NCBI RefSeq assembly: GCF_002127325.2
Contig: NC_035445.2
Coordinates: 82,268,383-82,332,382 of the forward strand
DNA: 64,000 nt
From: Helianthus annuus
Lineage: Eukaryota > Streptophyta > Magnoliopsida > Asterales > Asteraceae
Direction: 5' to 3'
Position 1 is the first letter of the stretch, and the number at the start of each line of letters is the position of its first letter. This document shows, one piece after another, positions 1 to 10,300 of the stretch. Position numbers and translations under genes: made by a program. Under the pieces are notes generated by a model, which was not told the origin of the DNA, ran no database searches, and saw only the letters and a program-made list of their open reading frames with translations.

Positions 1-1520
1 TAATGTTCACCAAACACAGTTCGATCGAACATCTCTTCCTCAATACTATGCTTCATGAAATTTTTAAAAGTGTGGGACCATGTGCTAGCCGATCGGCTGG
101 CCCGGTCGATCAGCTGGTATGTCCGATCGGCTGGGCTGTTCGAACAGCCTAGCCGTTCGGCCAGCAAGTCTGACCTGGTCGGCCTTTCGTCTAACACTTG
201 GCTGTTTGATTATTTGTCATTCTTTCAAGGTATCTTGACAACGAGTTGAACTATGATAACCTCCGTTCCTACTTGTTGCTTTGGCTTGGACAGGAATCAC
301 CCAAGTCCGGCCGGTGAACGGTTCGGAACGTTGGTTTAGAGTTTAACCCATTGTCGGTGAACCTTGTATATAGAATCTGAATCTTGAACCTTTTGAACTG
401 TTAGAATGATTAGTTAGCCGGTTCAAGCTCCGTTTCTAACGGTTTGAAGGCATTGAGTGTAAAAGAGTTGAAAGAAAGTTGGGATTCCTTCTTTCAATCC
501 TTCACAACATGTGGATGTTTAGATCTTTGATGGATCTTAACTTGTTTATATGGAAATCGGTTAGATCTAAGCTATTCATGGTTGAATGAGGCCAAAGTTT
601 GATGTTCTTCAAGAACACCATGATGACATCACCCAAGAACACTTAGATCTTGGTGATTTCACAGTTAGAATCCAAGTTTTGAAAGATAGAAAGGTGTAGA
701 ATCAAGTAATGATCAAGAACGTACAAGAATCAAAGTGAAAACTTACCGGGATTGAGAGAAATCTGAGAAAAGATGAAGAATAGGAGTTGGCCGGTCAGAA
801 CTTTCCAAAAGTGGAAATGAAGACAAGGACAACCCTATTTATAGCTTCCAAAAGGGGAAAGTGGCAGCCGATCGGCCAGGAGCTCCGATCGAATGGGCTG
901 CTCGATCGGCTGGCAAGATGCTAGCCGGTCGGCTGGCCTGTTCGATCAGGATGCCTCCTGTTCGATCCGTGACACACTTTGAGTATTTTGCGACGATTTT
1001 CGACGTTTCGATTTCGATGGACGATGATGCGAATACGATAGGGTTCCTAGTCAAATTACTTTCAGTTCCAACCACCATATCTACATACAAGCATCTACTT
1101 TTCGCGTTTCGTTGTCGGTTTCGATTGAGTTCGATTGCCTTTTCGAGTTTTGATTTGATTTTTTTTATTGATTTGCTTGAATACCACACCAAACATAAAG
1201 TAAACACGCACAAGTAACACATAAGGCACACACACACGTATAACAATACCACAATTCGCATAATTCGAGTCTCGAGTTCGATGATTGTTAGATCGGTTTG
1301 ATTTCTGATTTGTTAACTTTATCGCATTGTTACTTCCTATCATTCACAGTCGTAGATCGGTTCGCGTTAAAACATTCGATTACTTCGATTCTTGCTGATT
1401 ACAACACTTACTCCACATAATACAACTAAAACATAGAATAAACTATCTACAGTCAAAGAAAGCCAAAATTGACTTGGACTTTGACTTTGACTTTGACATT
1501 CGAAAACACGGGGTGTTACA
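1..1520 (-). mobile_element. Partial LTR of a Ty3/gypsy-type retrotransposon
   Basis: Read on the minus strand, the block opens at 1520 with TGTAACACCCCG, the same start style (TGTAACACC) as the intact chromovirus LTRs further right. A minus-strand TATA box (plus strand ctatttatag, 835-844) lies about 680 bases in, as expected for a U3/R junction. Two clusters rich in the motif CGATCGGCTGG (about 85-160 and 865-960) are repeats inside it. No second LTR or coding domain is visible, so it is a solo LTR or an element running off the left edge. The bases just beyond 1520 read purine-rich on the minus strand, which could be a degraded polypurine tract. Confidence 0.55.
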
Positions 1521-2154
1521 CACCATCACTCCTCCTTCTATCCTGGAAGCTGGAGGGAGGTTGTCTATGCCGCCGGTGACCATCATCCTAGAGCTATCAC
1601 AAAGGGGTAGCCATCACTGTTCGTCATCAGTAATCATATATTAGTTATCAACAACTCATGAATGGATGTAAAACGTAACTGGACTTACCTTTAAACGCCG
1701 AATCCTAGTCGAAAAATATCATAACAGAATCTGACCGGAGCTCATCCAGGATCTAACCAGGTTCATCATCATCTTACGTAACTTCACTGGATTTTGGTTG
1801 GAGTTCTAGAATAACCCTAAATTGCTTCACTCATCAGAATCAAGATCGATTTAAATAATTAAGGGACATGCAATAGAATCGAGGCTTACCGGAATATTGT
1901 TGGGAGCCAGATCGGAAAATGCCTCGCCGGAATACCAAGCCGTCAAACAGCAGCCGTCGCTCCCCTGTCAAAACCCTAACACTTCCACCGTTGTACATCA
2001 ATCCAAATCGCTACCACCACTGGAGTCGTCATCTTCAGATGAGTGGTTTCACATGGTGTTGATAAATCACCTCTTTAACCACCACTACTGTCATCTACCC
2101 TCGTCATCTTTGTCATCGGAATATGAAGTCCGGCCGAAGAAGGTGGCCAGTGAC

Positions 2155-2196
<42 letters not shown>

Positions 2197-2361
2197 TCTC
2201 TTTGAATCTTTTAGAGAGAAAGAAGAGAAAATGGAGAATGAACAGATGTTGGTGGTATTGCTTTGGCGGTGGGGTTTTGACAATGTGAAGAAGGATTTGG
2301 CATTTACACGTAGCAACAGAACATACGTGGCAAAACCTAGAAACAATTTATAACTCACTAA
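1521..2361. other. Intergenic stretch without recognised gene
   Basis: No coding domain is recognised on either strand. It holds one CT microsatellite (listed separately) and ends at the TAA target site of the following MITE. Confidence 0.4.
2161..2192. repeat. (CT)n microsatellite
   Basis: Sixteen uninterrupted CT units followed by catctctc. Confidence 0.95.
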
Positions 2362-2707
2362 GGGTGAGCGGGGCATTCCCCTCTTAGGGGAGTCCCCTCT
2401 CTTACACACACCCAATCAGGTTATGCCACGTCAACTCCCCTCTTAAACTCCCCTCACACCCTCAATTTGATGGCGGCACTCCCCTCTTAGGGGACTTGTT
2501 TTTTTATTCAAAATAAATAAATAAATAAATAAAGAAAAATAATTGATTGGTTGTTACAAGCTATGGGCCCACCATCTCCTCTCTTCTTGTGCGGTGACTC
2601 CTCCCCCAACCCCCTCCCCGATTTGGGTCCCCGCAGGGATGGCGGCGGTGTTCCCGCTCGTGGAATGGGGTCACCGATCCGCCTCCCCGTTGGTGCCCCG
2701 CTCACCC
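2362..2707. mobile_element. PIF/Harbinger-type MITE, TAA target duplication
   Basis: Terminal inverted repeats read GGGTGAGCGGGGCA at the left and TGCCCCGCTCACCC at the right and are perfect. They are flanked by TAA on both sides (2359-2361 and 2708-2710), the 3-bp TWA duplication typical of PIF/Harbinger. At 346 bp with no ORF it is non-autonomous. Its inside (CCACGTCAACTCCCC near the left end, GGGCCCACCATCTC in the right half) matches the MITE at 15743-29026, so both belong to one family. Confidence 0.85.
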
Positions 2708-2857
2708 TAAACAAATGTACTCCAAAGAGTTGCACAAAAAACAAATTATGCAGTATGTACAAACACCCAATGCCAAAACTTGTTGCTAATTAATAATATT
2801 AAAATATGTCTAGTTATTTGCATGATAAATCTGAAAATAACAAACATTAAATATATA

Positions 2858-4165
2858 CAACAACAACAACCATACCCAGTAAATCCCACAAATAGCAAAG
2901 CTACTTATAGGGTCTGGGGAGGGTGGGATGTAGACAGACCTTGCCTCTATCCCTAGGGATAGAGAGGCTGCTTCCAGAGAGACCCTCAGCTCCAAAACGA
3001 ACCGCATGCCAATACACCAAGTCAAAGAATATAGAAAAGAAGTCACCAATAGCAAGACCAATACCAAGAAAGTGATAAGAGTGACACAATATAATGTAAA
3101 TCATGTATAATAGCATGCAACATCATTTGGGCATAAACACAAGGAGACAATCACCTGTAAAGTCACTTAAAGGATAAGAAAACCTACGTCCCTAAAATAC
3201 ACCTAAGACCTTACTGTAATATCCTCTAGAGGTCCTGAACCCTAATCCTACGCCTCCACGAAGTCCTATCTTGGACCATGTCCTCAGAAAGATGCAACTC
3301 TAGTAAATCATGCCTAATCTGCTCATCCCATGTCAGTTTGGGTCTGCCTCTTCCTCTCCTCCCCTCCACAGTAAGAGTTTCCACTACTCTAACTGGTGCC
3401 GTCGTTTGCCTCCGCTTCACATGCCCTAACCATCTCAACCTCCCCTCCTTAATCTTATCCGATATACTAGCCACTCCTAATCTCTCCCTAAAAACCTCAT
3501 TTCTTATCCGATCTAACCTCGTGTGTCCGCACATCCACCTCAGCATCCTCATCTCTCCTACCTCCATCTTGCGCGCTTGTGTCTTCTTGATAGCCCAACA
3601 GTCTGTTCCATGTAGCATAGCGAGCCTAACTGCTACCCTGTAAAATTTCCCCTTTAGTTTAGTTGGGAACCTCCTATCGCACAATACTCCAATGGCTGTC
3701 CTCCATCTACACCAGCCCGCCTGTATGCGATGGGTTACATCACTATCTATGTCACCATCTCTTTGTACAAACGACCCCAAATACTTAAATTTAGTTACCT
3801 GCGGGACCAATTGATCCTCAATTGTGATTTGGGTGTCATCGTCATCGGCTGCACCACTGAAATCGCAGTGTAGATACTCAGTCTTGGATCGACTAATCCT
3901 TAGGCCCTTTCCCTCTAGAGCTACAAGCCACTCCTCTACCCTCGTGTTCGGGCACTGTTTAGTCTCCGAAATCAAGACAATATCGTCTGCAAAAAGCATG
4001 CACCACGGAACTGTCTCCTGAATCAACTTGGATAACTCATCCAAGACAACCGCAAAAAGAAAAGGGCTCAACGCAGACCCTTGGTGTAGTCCTACCTCCA
4101 CAGGAAAGAAGTTTGTATCCCCTACAGGCGCGCGAACACTAGTTTCTGTTCTATCGTATGCATCC
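2858..4165 (-). mobile_element. 5'-truncated RTE-like LINE with 11-bp target duplication
   Basis: The minus strand encodes the C-terminal part of a non-LTR reverse transcriptase: the block 3226-4101 has LHQGSALSPFLFA, the catalytic FADDIVL and a C-terminal GRGRPKLTW. In-frame homology continues upstream of 4101 to about 4165, so no real start codon is present. The 3' end (minus) finishes in a GTT repeat at about 2859-2871. An 11-bp duplication TTAAATATATA flanks the copy (2847-2857 and 4166-4176), defining insertion and 5' truncation. The endonuclease domain is missing, so the copy is dead. RTE clade is inferred from the motif set and the trinucleotide tail. Confidence 0.85.
3226..4165 (-). 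pseudogene. LINE reverse transcriptase C-terminal fragment
   Basis: This is an open frame of about 310 codons covering the palm with FADD, thumb and C-terminal region of a LINE reverse transcriptase. It ends at a TAG at 3226-3228. The upstream end is set by the truncated insertion and not by a start codon. Endonuclease and the N-terminal RT motifs are absent. It cannot encode a working enzyme, although the remaining frame has no internal stop, which suggests a fairly recent insertion. Confidence 0.8.
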
Positions 4166-4224
4166 TTAAATATATAACTGTTTGAAATAAACTTAAAGTC
4201 ACAAGATCAACAAATTAAATGATT

Positions 4225-4533
4225 GCCAAGGAAGTATTGGTAAGTGGTTGAGGAAAGAATTGGTGTTTCCTGTGACTCAGGTTCAATTCTTACTCTTCTC
4301 ACTATTTTCTGCGGCATTCAGGTGAAGAGCGAATACGGGTGACGCCGGTTTGACTTGGATGGGAGGCGAGGTTTTACCGATTATTCCACTATCGTGCCTT
4401 CGGGCTGGTGGAGGTCGGGTTTCCGCGCATCTGGGAGAGCTAAGGGGCTAGCGGCGGTCGAGTAGTCGACCTTGGTCATAGCGTCCAGTGTCACGGTGAT
4501 TGGCACGTCGTTCCTTACCGTTCAACAAAAAAA
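4225..4533 (+). mobile_element. tRNA-derived SINE with perfect 15-bp target duplication
   Basis: The 309-bp unit starts gccaaggaagtattgg and ends in an A-rich tail (caacaaaaaaaa). Identical 15-bp flanks acaaattaaatgatt stand at 4210-4224 and 4534-4548. Near its 5' end are an A-box-like stretch (ggtaagtggttgagg, 4239-4253) and a B-box-like stretch (ggttcaattct, 4280-4290) at tRNA-like spacing. That combination is diagnostic of a Pol III-transcribed SINE moved by target-primed reverse transcription. Confidence 0.85.
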
Positions 4534-4548
4534 ACAAATTAAATGATT

Positions 4549-5404
4549 AAACCAACTAAATATTTAAGACATGTCCCAATAGTACCATAATTTTTTTTGA
4601 ACGGCAAATTTGAATCACTGGCGGACCATTGGAGTATCATCGTGTCACCAGCAGAACCACCCGATCATATCCATCTCCACTAGGCAAATAATGCATATAC
4701 AACAATTCAGGAGAAAACCCAATAAACAGGGTCGGCCCTGAGAATTCGTGTACACTGTTTGAGATCGAAAAACATGCCCTTACGGCTTAACGAAATTGGG
4801 TATCAGGCTCACTAAAGGTCTAAACCTAATGCCAATGGGCTACTAACTAATCTAAACCATAAGAATAGTTTTGTAAGTGAGCCTATGTTGGTGTTTGTAT
4901 GAGTATACCCTATTAAAAATATATTTTATATATACATATCGGGTTTTTTCATAAAATAAAGTGCCCTTCGAAATATCGGGCCCTGCCTGGTGGTTCTCCC
5001 TGCCCACCCCCAGGGCCAGCCATGCCAATAAATATAGAAAAACTCTCCTTGTGAGAATCAAACCCAGGAGCTCATGATTCCTAATCCTTAGGCTATAATG
5101 CCATTAGAATGGATAATTGTATATAGACTGTTACACACATAGTGTAATGCAAATTATCAAGCCATACTAAGTGGCTAAGCCCATTATCCATTTGTCTTAG
5201 GCCCAATTCCGAGAGGCTTAAAGTCTGAAATACACATAACCTTGTGCTAGGCCCAACTAAAAGGAATGTTTTTTATTCCAAATCTCCACCAATAATTATA
5301 TAATCATACCAAGTACCAACTATTAAATCAATACAATCATAGGAAATGCCTTGCACGTCGCAAGTAGTTCCCACCCACTTCAATTTTTGGTCAATATCAT
5401 GCAT
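4549..5404. other. Intergenic stretch, possible SINE remnant
   Basis: No gene is seen. Between about 4590 and 4700 the minus strand ends in gccgttcaaaaaaaa, loosely like the 3' end of the neighbouring SINE (accgttcaacaaaaaaaa), so an older truncated copy may lie here. A cagggtcggccctg motif at about 4729 hints at a DNA-transposon end without a convincing partner. Confidence 0.3.
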
Positions 5405-5412
5405 TATATATA
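5405..5412 (+). promoter_or_regulatory. Candidate TATA box of the Ole e 1-like gene
   Basis: tatatata lies 77 bases before the ATG at 5489, in a T/A- and CA-rich promoter context. Position and strand fit a core promoter with a short 5' leader. Confidence 0.45.
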
Positions 5413-5488
5413 CACACACAAATGCAATTTATGGCATTTGTCTTGCATACACAACCATCAATAAATTGTTTTCAAGTACAAAACAAAC

Positions 5489-6163
5489 ATGAAGTTGGTG
5501 TGGTCAATCTTGTTACTCGTTGCCGCCACGGCGGTGATGAACGTAGCTGAAGGTTGGGAGGAAATCCCCACCAGTAGTGGCGATGGGATCATACGTGTCG
5601 GTGGCAAAGTGCTTTGCCAAGATTGTACCGAGGGGTGGAATGAATGGGTTAATGGAAATAAACCTATCGAAGGTACGCATATCTCTGCCATTGCATTTTT
5701 TATTCCCGATACGTGGGTTATAATGTTATATTTTTTCTTTTATTTTATTTCGTCTTCTTTTACTCTACAACTTACAGTATGACTTGTATTTTTAGGTTGT
5801 ATCGTTTCTGTGACATGTATGGACGATAGGAAAAGGATCATCTATTATGAAAGCGACATGACTGATAAAGCTGGTGAGTTTGAGGTCACCATAAACAAAT
5901 ACATCCGTGGAAAGAAGATAAATCCCGAAGCTTGTTTCACAAGGCTCGTTTCTTCACCCGATCCTATTTGCAACATCCCCACCGATTTTGCGGGAGGCAA
6001 AACCGGGGTCAAACTTGGCCGCCCAACCATCATGTACCGAGATATAATCAAACACATTCTTGGTCCGTTCTATTACACAACACCTATGTGTGATGAGCCA
6101 AACACGAATGATAATGATAACGATAACGAAGATAATTCATATGAGAAGGAAAAGAACTACTGA
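5489..6163 (+). CDS. Pollen Ole e 1 allergen/extensin-like secreted protein
   Basis: Two exons, 5489-5672 and 5796-6163, join in frame (GAAG|GTACGC donor, TTTTAG|GTTG acceptor) to give 183 residues. Residues 1-22 form a hydrophobic signal peptide. The mature part starts with VGGKVLCQDC, the usual Ole e 1 domain opening, and has further cysteines in GCIVSVTC, EACFTR, SPDPIC and PMCDEP. The pattern VRxKVLCQDC, IxGCxVxVTC and TDxxGxF matches the family; the RLVSSPDP and PFYYTTPMCDEP blocks are like the Arabidopsis At5g41050 type (from memory). The acidic N/D/E-rich tail after CDEP is variable in the family. Members are secreted, disulfide-bonded, wall-associated proteins of unknown exact role. 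The intron is short (123 bp). It is not necessarily pollen-specific or allergenic. Confidence 0.85.
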
Positions 6164-6647
6164 TACCTCAATGTTTAGTTGTTCCATTAAATGAATTTCT
6201 CATTGTTTTGTTATGCAAAAATCGTATAAAATTGAAGGAAACTTTTTTTTTTTTATTGTTGTTTCATAATTTTATCTGAATAGATTATGCATGTTTTGGT
6301 CGTTTTTAAACTAGTATCAGATTTATCATTTATAAATGTTTTTAAAAAGAGATTATTTTAACAAAACGAAATAAACGACTTTACAACACCTCTCCATGAC
6401 TTTTCTGTGACTTTTCATAGTTTAAATAACTGAACTGAATAGTTAAAATTAAAAACCAAGGAAAAAAACCATTTTTCTGATTTAGTATTAAGCATGTCAG
6501 ATCAAATTACAACTTTTGTAAGATATGTAATAATTAATATGAAACTCATATTGTATTAATCTGAATTGTGTTTAATTTATACAAGCAAAAGTTTTTGTAG
6601 TTTAAAATATAAGATTTATAGAAAGAGCTGAGAGAAAGACTCACAAG
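6164..6647. other. 3' flank of the Ole e 1-like gene
   Basis: A/T-rich sequence without coding potential. It should contain the 3' UTR and polyadenylation region (T-rich run at about 6244-6258). Confidence 0.4.
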
Positions 6648-6808
6648 CAAGGGCAGAGGTTACTTGTGGCCCGGGGGTTCTTCGCCCACATAAATTTTTC
6701 GGTCGTAGCGTTAGTTTTATTGAAAATTTCCAAAAGTTTTTTTAGTGTAAAATATAAGACTTTTAGAAGTACGGTCCCCACTGAGTTTTCGTTCAAGCTC
6801 CGTCACTG
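6648..6808. mobile_element. hAT-type MITE, 8-bp target duplication CTCACAAG
   Basis: Identical 8-bp flanks ctcacaag at 6640-6647 and 6809-6816 bracket a 161-bp unit. The ends read CAAGGGCAGAGG and GCTCCGTCACTG, the imperfect CAGTGACGGAGC-type terminal repeat common in plant hAT MITEs. Confidence 0.75.
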
Positions 6809-6949
6809 CTCACAAGTAAATAACAATAACATAACAAAGGACCTAGACTATTCACAATTAAAACATCTTAAGAAAAAAAACATTAAGACTCACAATTAAA
6901 ACATCTTAAGAAAAAAAAAACATTAAGACTAAAAACATTTACTTTATTA

Positions 6950-7131
6950 TCGTGTATCATAAAAGGAACATCTTAAAATATACAACCTTCATAGTTATTA
7001 AGAAAAAAATATGGATACACGACAGAAAAATAAGCATAAATCGTGTATCATAAAAAAAAAAAAACATCTTAAAATATACAACCTTGACATAGTTATTAAG
7101 AAAAAAATATGGATACACGACAGAAAAATAC
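6950..7131. repeat. Tandem duplication, 91-bp unit
   Basis: Two copies of a unit starting tcgtgtatcataaaa and ending in the tacacgacagaaaaata region, offset by 91 bases and nearly identical. A shorter direct repeat (cacaattaaaacatcttaag) lies just before it at about 6852 and 6891. Confidence 0.8.
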
Positions 7132-7696
7132 ACATAAAAATTTGAAAAATCGGATTTATAAATTTGTAAGTACAACTTTTAGATATACGAACATGAAAAA
7201 GGGAAATAGTTTCATATAATAGAGTTGGAGTAAGGCTAAAGGGTGTGAGGAGCATGATTGGGTTATTAATTGCCATGTAGGACCATTAATAAATTGTTAC
7301 ACCATCCCCTTGCTTCATCCACCATGGTTGGCATTAATTAAACCATGACAACCATGAGCCTCCTTTCCTTTTTTAATATTTTTTTTTCCTTTTTTACAAA
7401 TAAATTAAAATAAAGGAATAGTGGTTTGGGTTATGACCATACCCATAGGGTAGTGGTTTTGAATGATGAATTAAAAGCAAGTGACGTGGCGATGATGTGG
7501 AGGATCATGGAGTCCATAAGGATCATGACCACACCCTATAGCCTAACAATATCAAAGGGTCCACTTGCCCAAAAAAAAAACAACTTTCAGCCACACAAAA
7601 AGGTGAATAAATCAAATAACACAACATCCAAATTTTATGGATACCAGACACTACTTCTAACTTCTAACATCAGTTCTGTTAAGCCACCAAATTCAT
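7132..7696. other. Upstream region of NdhT
   Basis: No gene is recognised. It should contain the NdhT promoter and 5' UTR; no clear TATA box was fixed. Confidence 0.35.
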
Positions 7697-8256
7697 ATGG
7701 CTGCAAGAACACCAATACCCTCACCTTCACTATCTCTCCTACCAACAAGAGGCGGCATCACCGCCACAGCAACCACCGTCTCTTGGTTGACACCCGCGAC
7801 CCGATCAGGCAGCAGAAGTGTTCTACGGGTCTATGCAGCAGCTGCAGCAGGAGGAGAAGGTGGTAGGCAGAGGCCTCCACCAGATGTTGATACCAGAATT
7901 CACTGGGAGAACGAGGACGAAGGATGGGTTGGCGGCAGCAGCAGCAGCGGCACCACCACGCAACAATCGGTGGAAGAAGAGCAGAAGAAGAACTTGCTTG
8001 GTGAAAAGTTCTCTGAATTGCTCAACAAATCCACTGATTCTCATTACCAGTTAGTATTCTTCATCTTTTATCTAAAACCGTCGAAATTCTATAATTAGAG
8101 TTTTAGTATTACCAATGTTTTCATAACTGGACCGATATGCCAATCCACTGTCTTACTGGCTCACTGCTCAAATCAACTTTTAAAACCAGATTACAACATA
8201 AACAAAATCTATGTAGGTTATGGCGGTGGTATATCAGTAATTTTTATATCATGGAG

Positions 8257-8319
<63 letters not shown>

Positions 8320-9554
8320 AAAAACATTAATAGTAATATCAAAATTCATAGGAAGAAGATTAGAGTTAACTGCCATTTTCATCCCTGTGGGTTGGTGGAA
8401 AATGCCACTTCAGTCCATAAAAAAAATTTGTGCCAGTTCCGTCCTCAACATTTTTGACCCGTGCCATTTCAGTCCAAAAATATAATGCGCAGTTAAAAAC
8501 GTTGAGGACGGAACTGGCGCAAGGCGTTATCTTTTTGGACTGAAGTGACACCTTTCAAAAATGTTGAGGACGGAACTGGCGCAAATCTTTTTTTTTTGAC
8601 TGAAGTGGAATTTTCCACCAAACCACAGGGACGAAAATGACAGTTAACTCATTAAGTTCTCAGCAGCCTATAGAACTGAGGAACCGTGAAGATTCGAAAA
8701 TAACCGACGATCTCAACAGCCTATAGCACCGAAGAACCAGCAGCGATGAAGATTGAACTTCGTTTTGAAGAACCAGCGATGTCGCACCACACACACATTA
8801 CTGGATTTGGTTTTAGTTAAAGTTTGGGCCTTTAGTTTTGGCCCGAAATTATTATTATTATTTTTTTTTTTTTGACATTTTGTGGGTTTTTTCCTACTTT
8901 TGGCCATAAATTAAATGACCTATAATAGCGGTGCTATGAACGCTCTACGGGAATCAAAATAGCAGCCTATAGCACCGATAATAGTGAAACCGCTATTATT
9001 GACCGATACTTTATTATTTGATTAAGAAACTACAAGGATCATATTACGCTTTTGAGTTCGGCTCACATGGTCATATGAGCCACCTCAGTTGGCTCAGCCT
9101 AGGTTTACTAAGCTTCTTGACCCATGGCAGGTTCTTAGGGGTGGCGGCAGAAGCCGACTTAGAAGAGATCAAGGCAGCTTACCGCCGGCTATCTAAAGAA
9201 TACCATCCCGACACCACTTCTCTCCCACTCAAAGCCGCCAGTGAAATGTTCTTGAAACTAAGAGAAGTTTACGACGTGTTGAGTGACCCAGAGAAGCGAA
9301 GGTTCTATGACTGGACCTTGGCTCAGGAAGCCGCAAGTCGTGAAGCCGAGAAGATGAGAGTAAAGCTGGAAGATCCATACATGAAAGATATTGAAAATTT
9401 TGAGTCAATCCCGGATATGGTTGACCGGCTCGGAGGAAGGAACATGGAGCTCAGCGATCAAGCCAAGTCCGCTCTTACGTTCGATATTTTTATAATTCTA
9501 TTCTCAATCGGTTGTATTCTTTATGTTGTTCTCTTTCAGGAACCTTATTACTAG
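7697..9554 (+). CDS. ndhT: NdhT, J-domain subunit of the chloroplast NDH complex
   Basis: Exons 7697-8049 and 9131-9554 join in frame (donor CA|GTTAGT, acceptor GGCAG|GTTC) to give 258 residues. Residues 1 to about 45 are Ser/Thr/Ala/Arg-rich, like a chloroplast transit peptide. A J domain starts at FLGV (residue 119) with the HPD motif at about 143-145. After it come the conserved FYDWTLAQEAASR and ESIPDMVDRLGGRNMELSDQA blocks, and one membrane segment at about 234-255, close to the C-terminus. This layout is that of NdhT/CRRJ, which with NdhS forms the ferredoxin-binding arm of thylakoid NDH in cyclic electron flow. The 1.08-kb intron carries a TA microsatellite and a Mutator-type MITE. It lies tail to tail with VPS37, 746 bp apart. 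Confidence 0.9.
8261..8316. repeat. (TA)n microsatellite in the NdhT intron
   Basis: About 28 uninterrupted AT/TA units, likely polymorphic. Confidence 0.95.
8363..8650. mobile_element. Mutator-type MITE (gagttaa...ttaactc family), copy 1
   Basis: Terminal inverted repeats gagttaactgccattttc and gaaaatgacagttaactc bound a 288-bp AT-rich palindrome with the family signature 'ccctgtgg ... ccacagggacgaaaa'. No clean 9-bp duplication is left here; assignment rests on the sister copies at 57180 and 24110, which have one. Confidence 0.7.
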
Positions 9555-10300
9555 TCAATATGTATATAAAAGGTATAGTTGACTTTTACAGGTCAAACAT
9601 AGTGATTTTTATAGTTTGAAATTGATATATATGCACCACATGGTCTTTAAATGATGTAAGATGTCGTAAACATTTGACTAACACTTCAGATGCTACGCAG
9701 TTAATGCGGTAAAAAATCAGATGTTGGCAATCGCAGTGGGATATTGGTAATTTTAATATTATGCAGAATTTATATATATAGCAATATAACACTAACAATT
9801 CAGTATACTCTCCTACCATTAACAAATTAACCTTCTGCAACTTGCAAAACACTAACAATTGTAGCAACTAGGAACTGATTAAGACTTAAAACAAAACATT
9901 TAACACTAACAATTAACAATTAAGACTTGAAACACTAATGGTAGCAATAAGACGAAAGACGAATGGTAGAACTAAGAAGAAAAGTACCGATATCGGAAAA
10001 ATCGGTGATATGTCAATCAATATCGCTGATAATATTGGTACCGATATTCTGACCAATATTTTGCACCAATATCTCGCCAGAGGACCGATAACCGATATAT
10101 CGGCAATATTAACTACATAGAGATGTGACTTAACGTTTGACCCGTTTCATTTAAAAGAAATATAAGAGACGGTATAGCTATGGGTCAAGTTACTATGCGA
10201 TATATACAGGAATCATGTAACAGTATTATGGTCTAGTGAACATGGTGGCGCAAACTAAGTGCCCATATGAGAATAATGAAAACACACACTAGTTTAACGG
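9555..10300. other. Intergenic region between convergent NdhT and VPS37
   Basis: 3' flanks of both genes. From about 9985 to 10105 it is dense in variants of GATATCGG and CAATATT (accgatatcgg, ggtaccgatatt, accgatatatcgg), a degenerate short-motif repeat. No coding signal. Confidence 0.4.

Noticed and set aside
4729..5030. Possible DNA transposon with cagggtcggccctg and gggccagcc ends
   Set aside because: The right-end match is not a proper inverted repeat of the left end and no target duplication was found.
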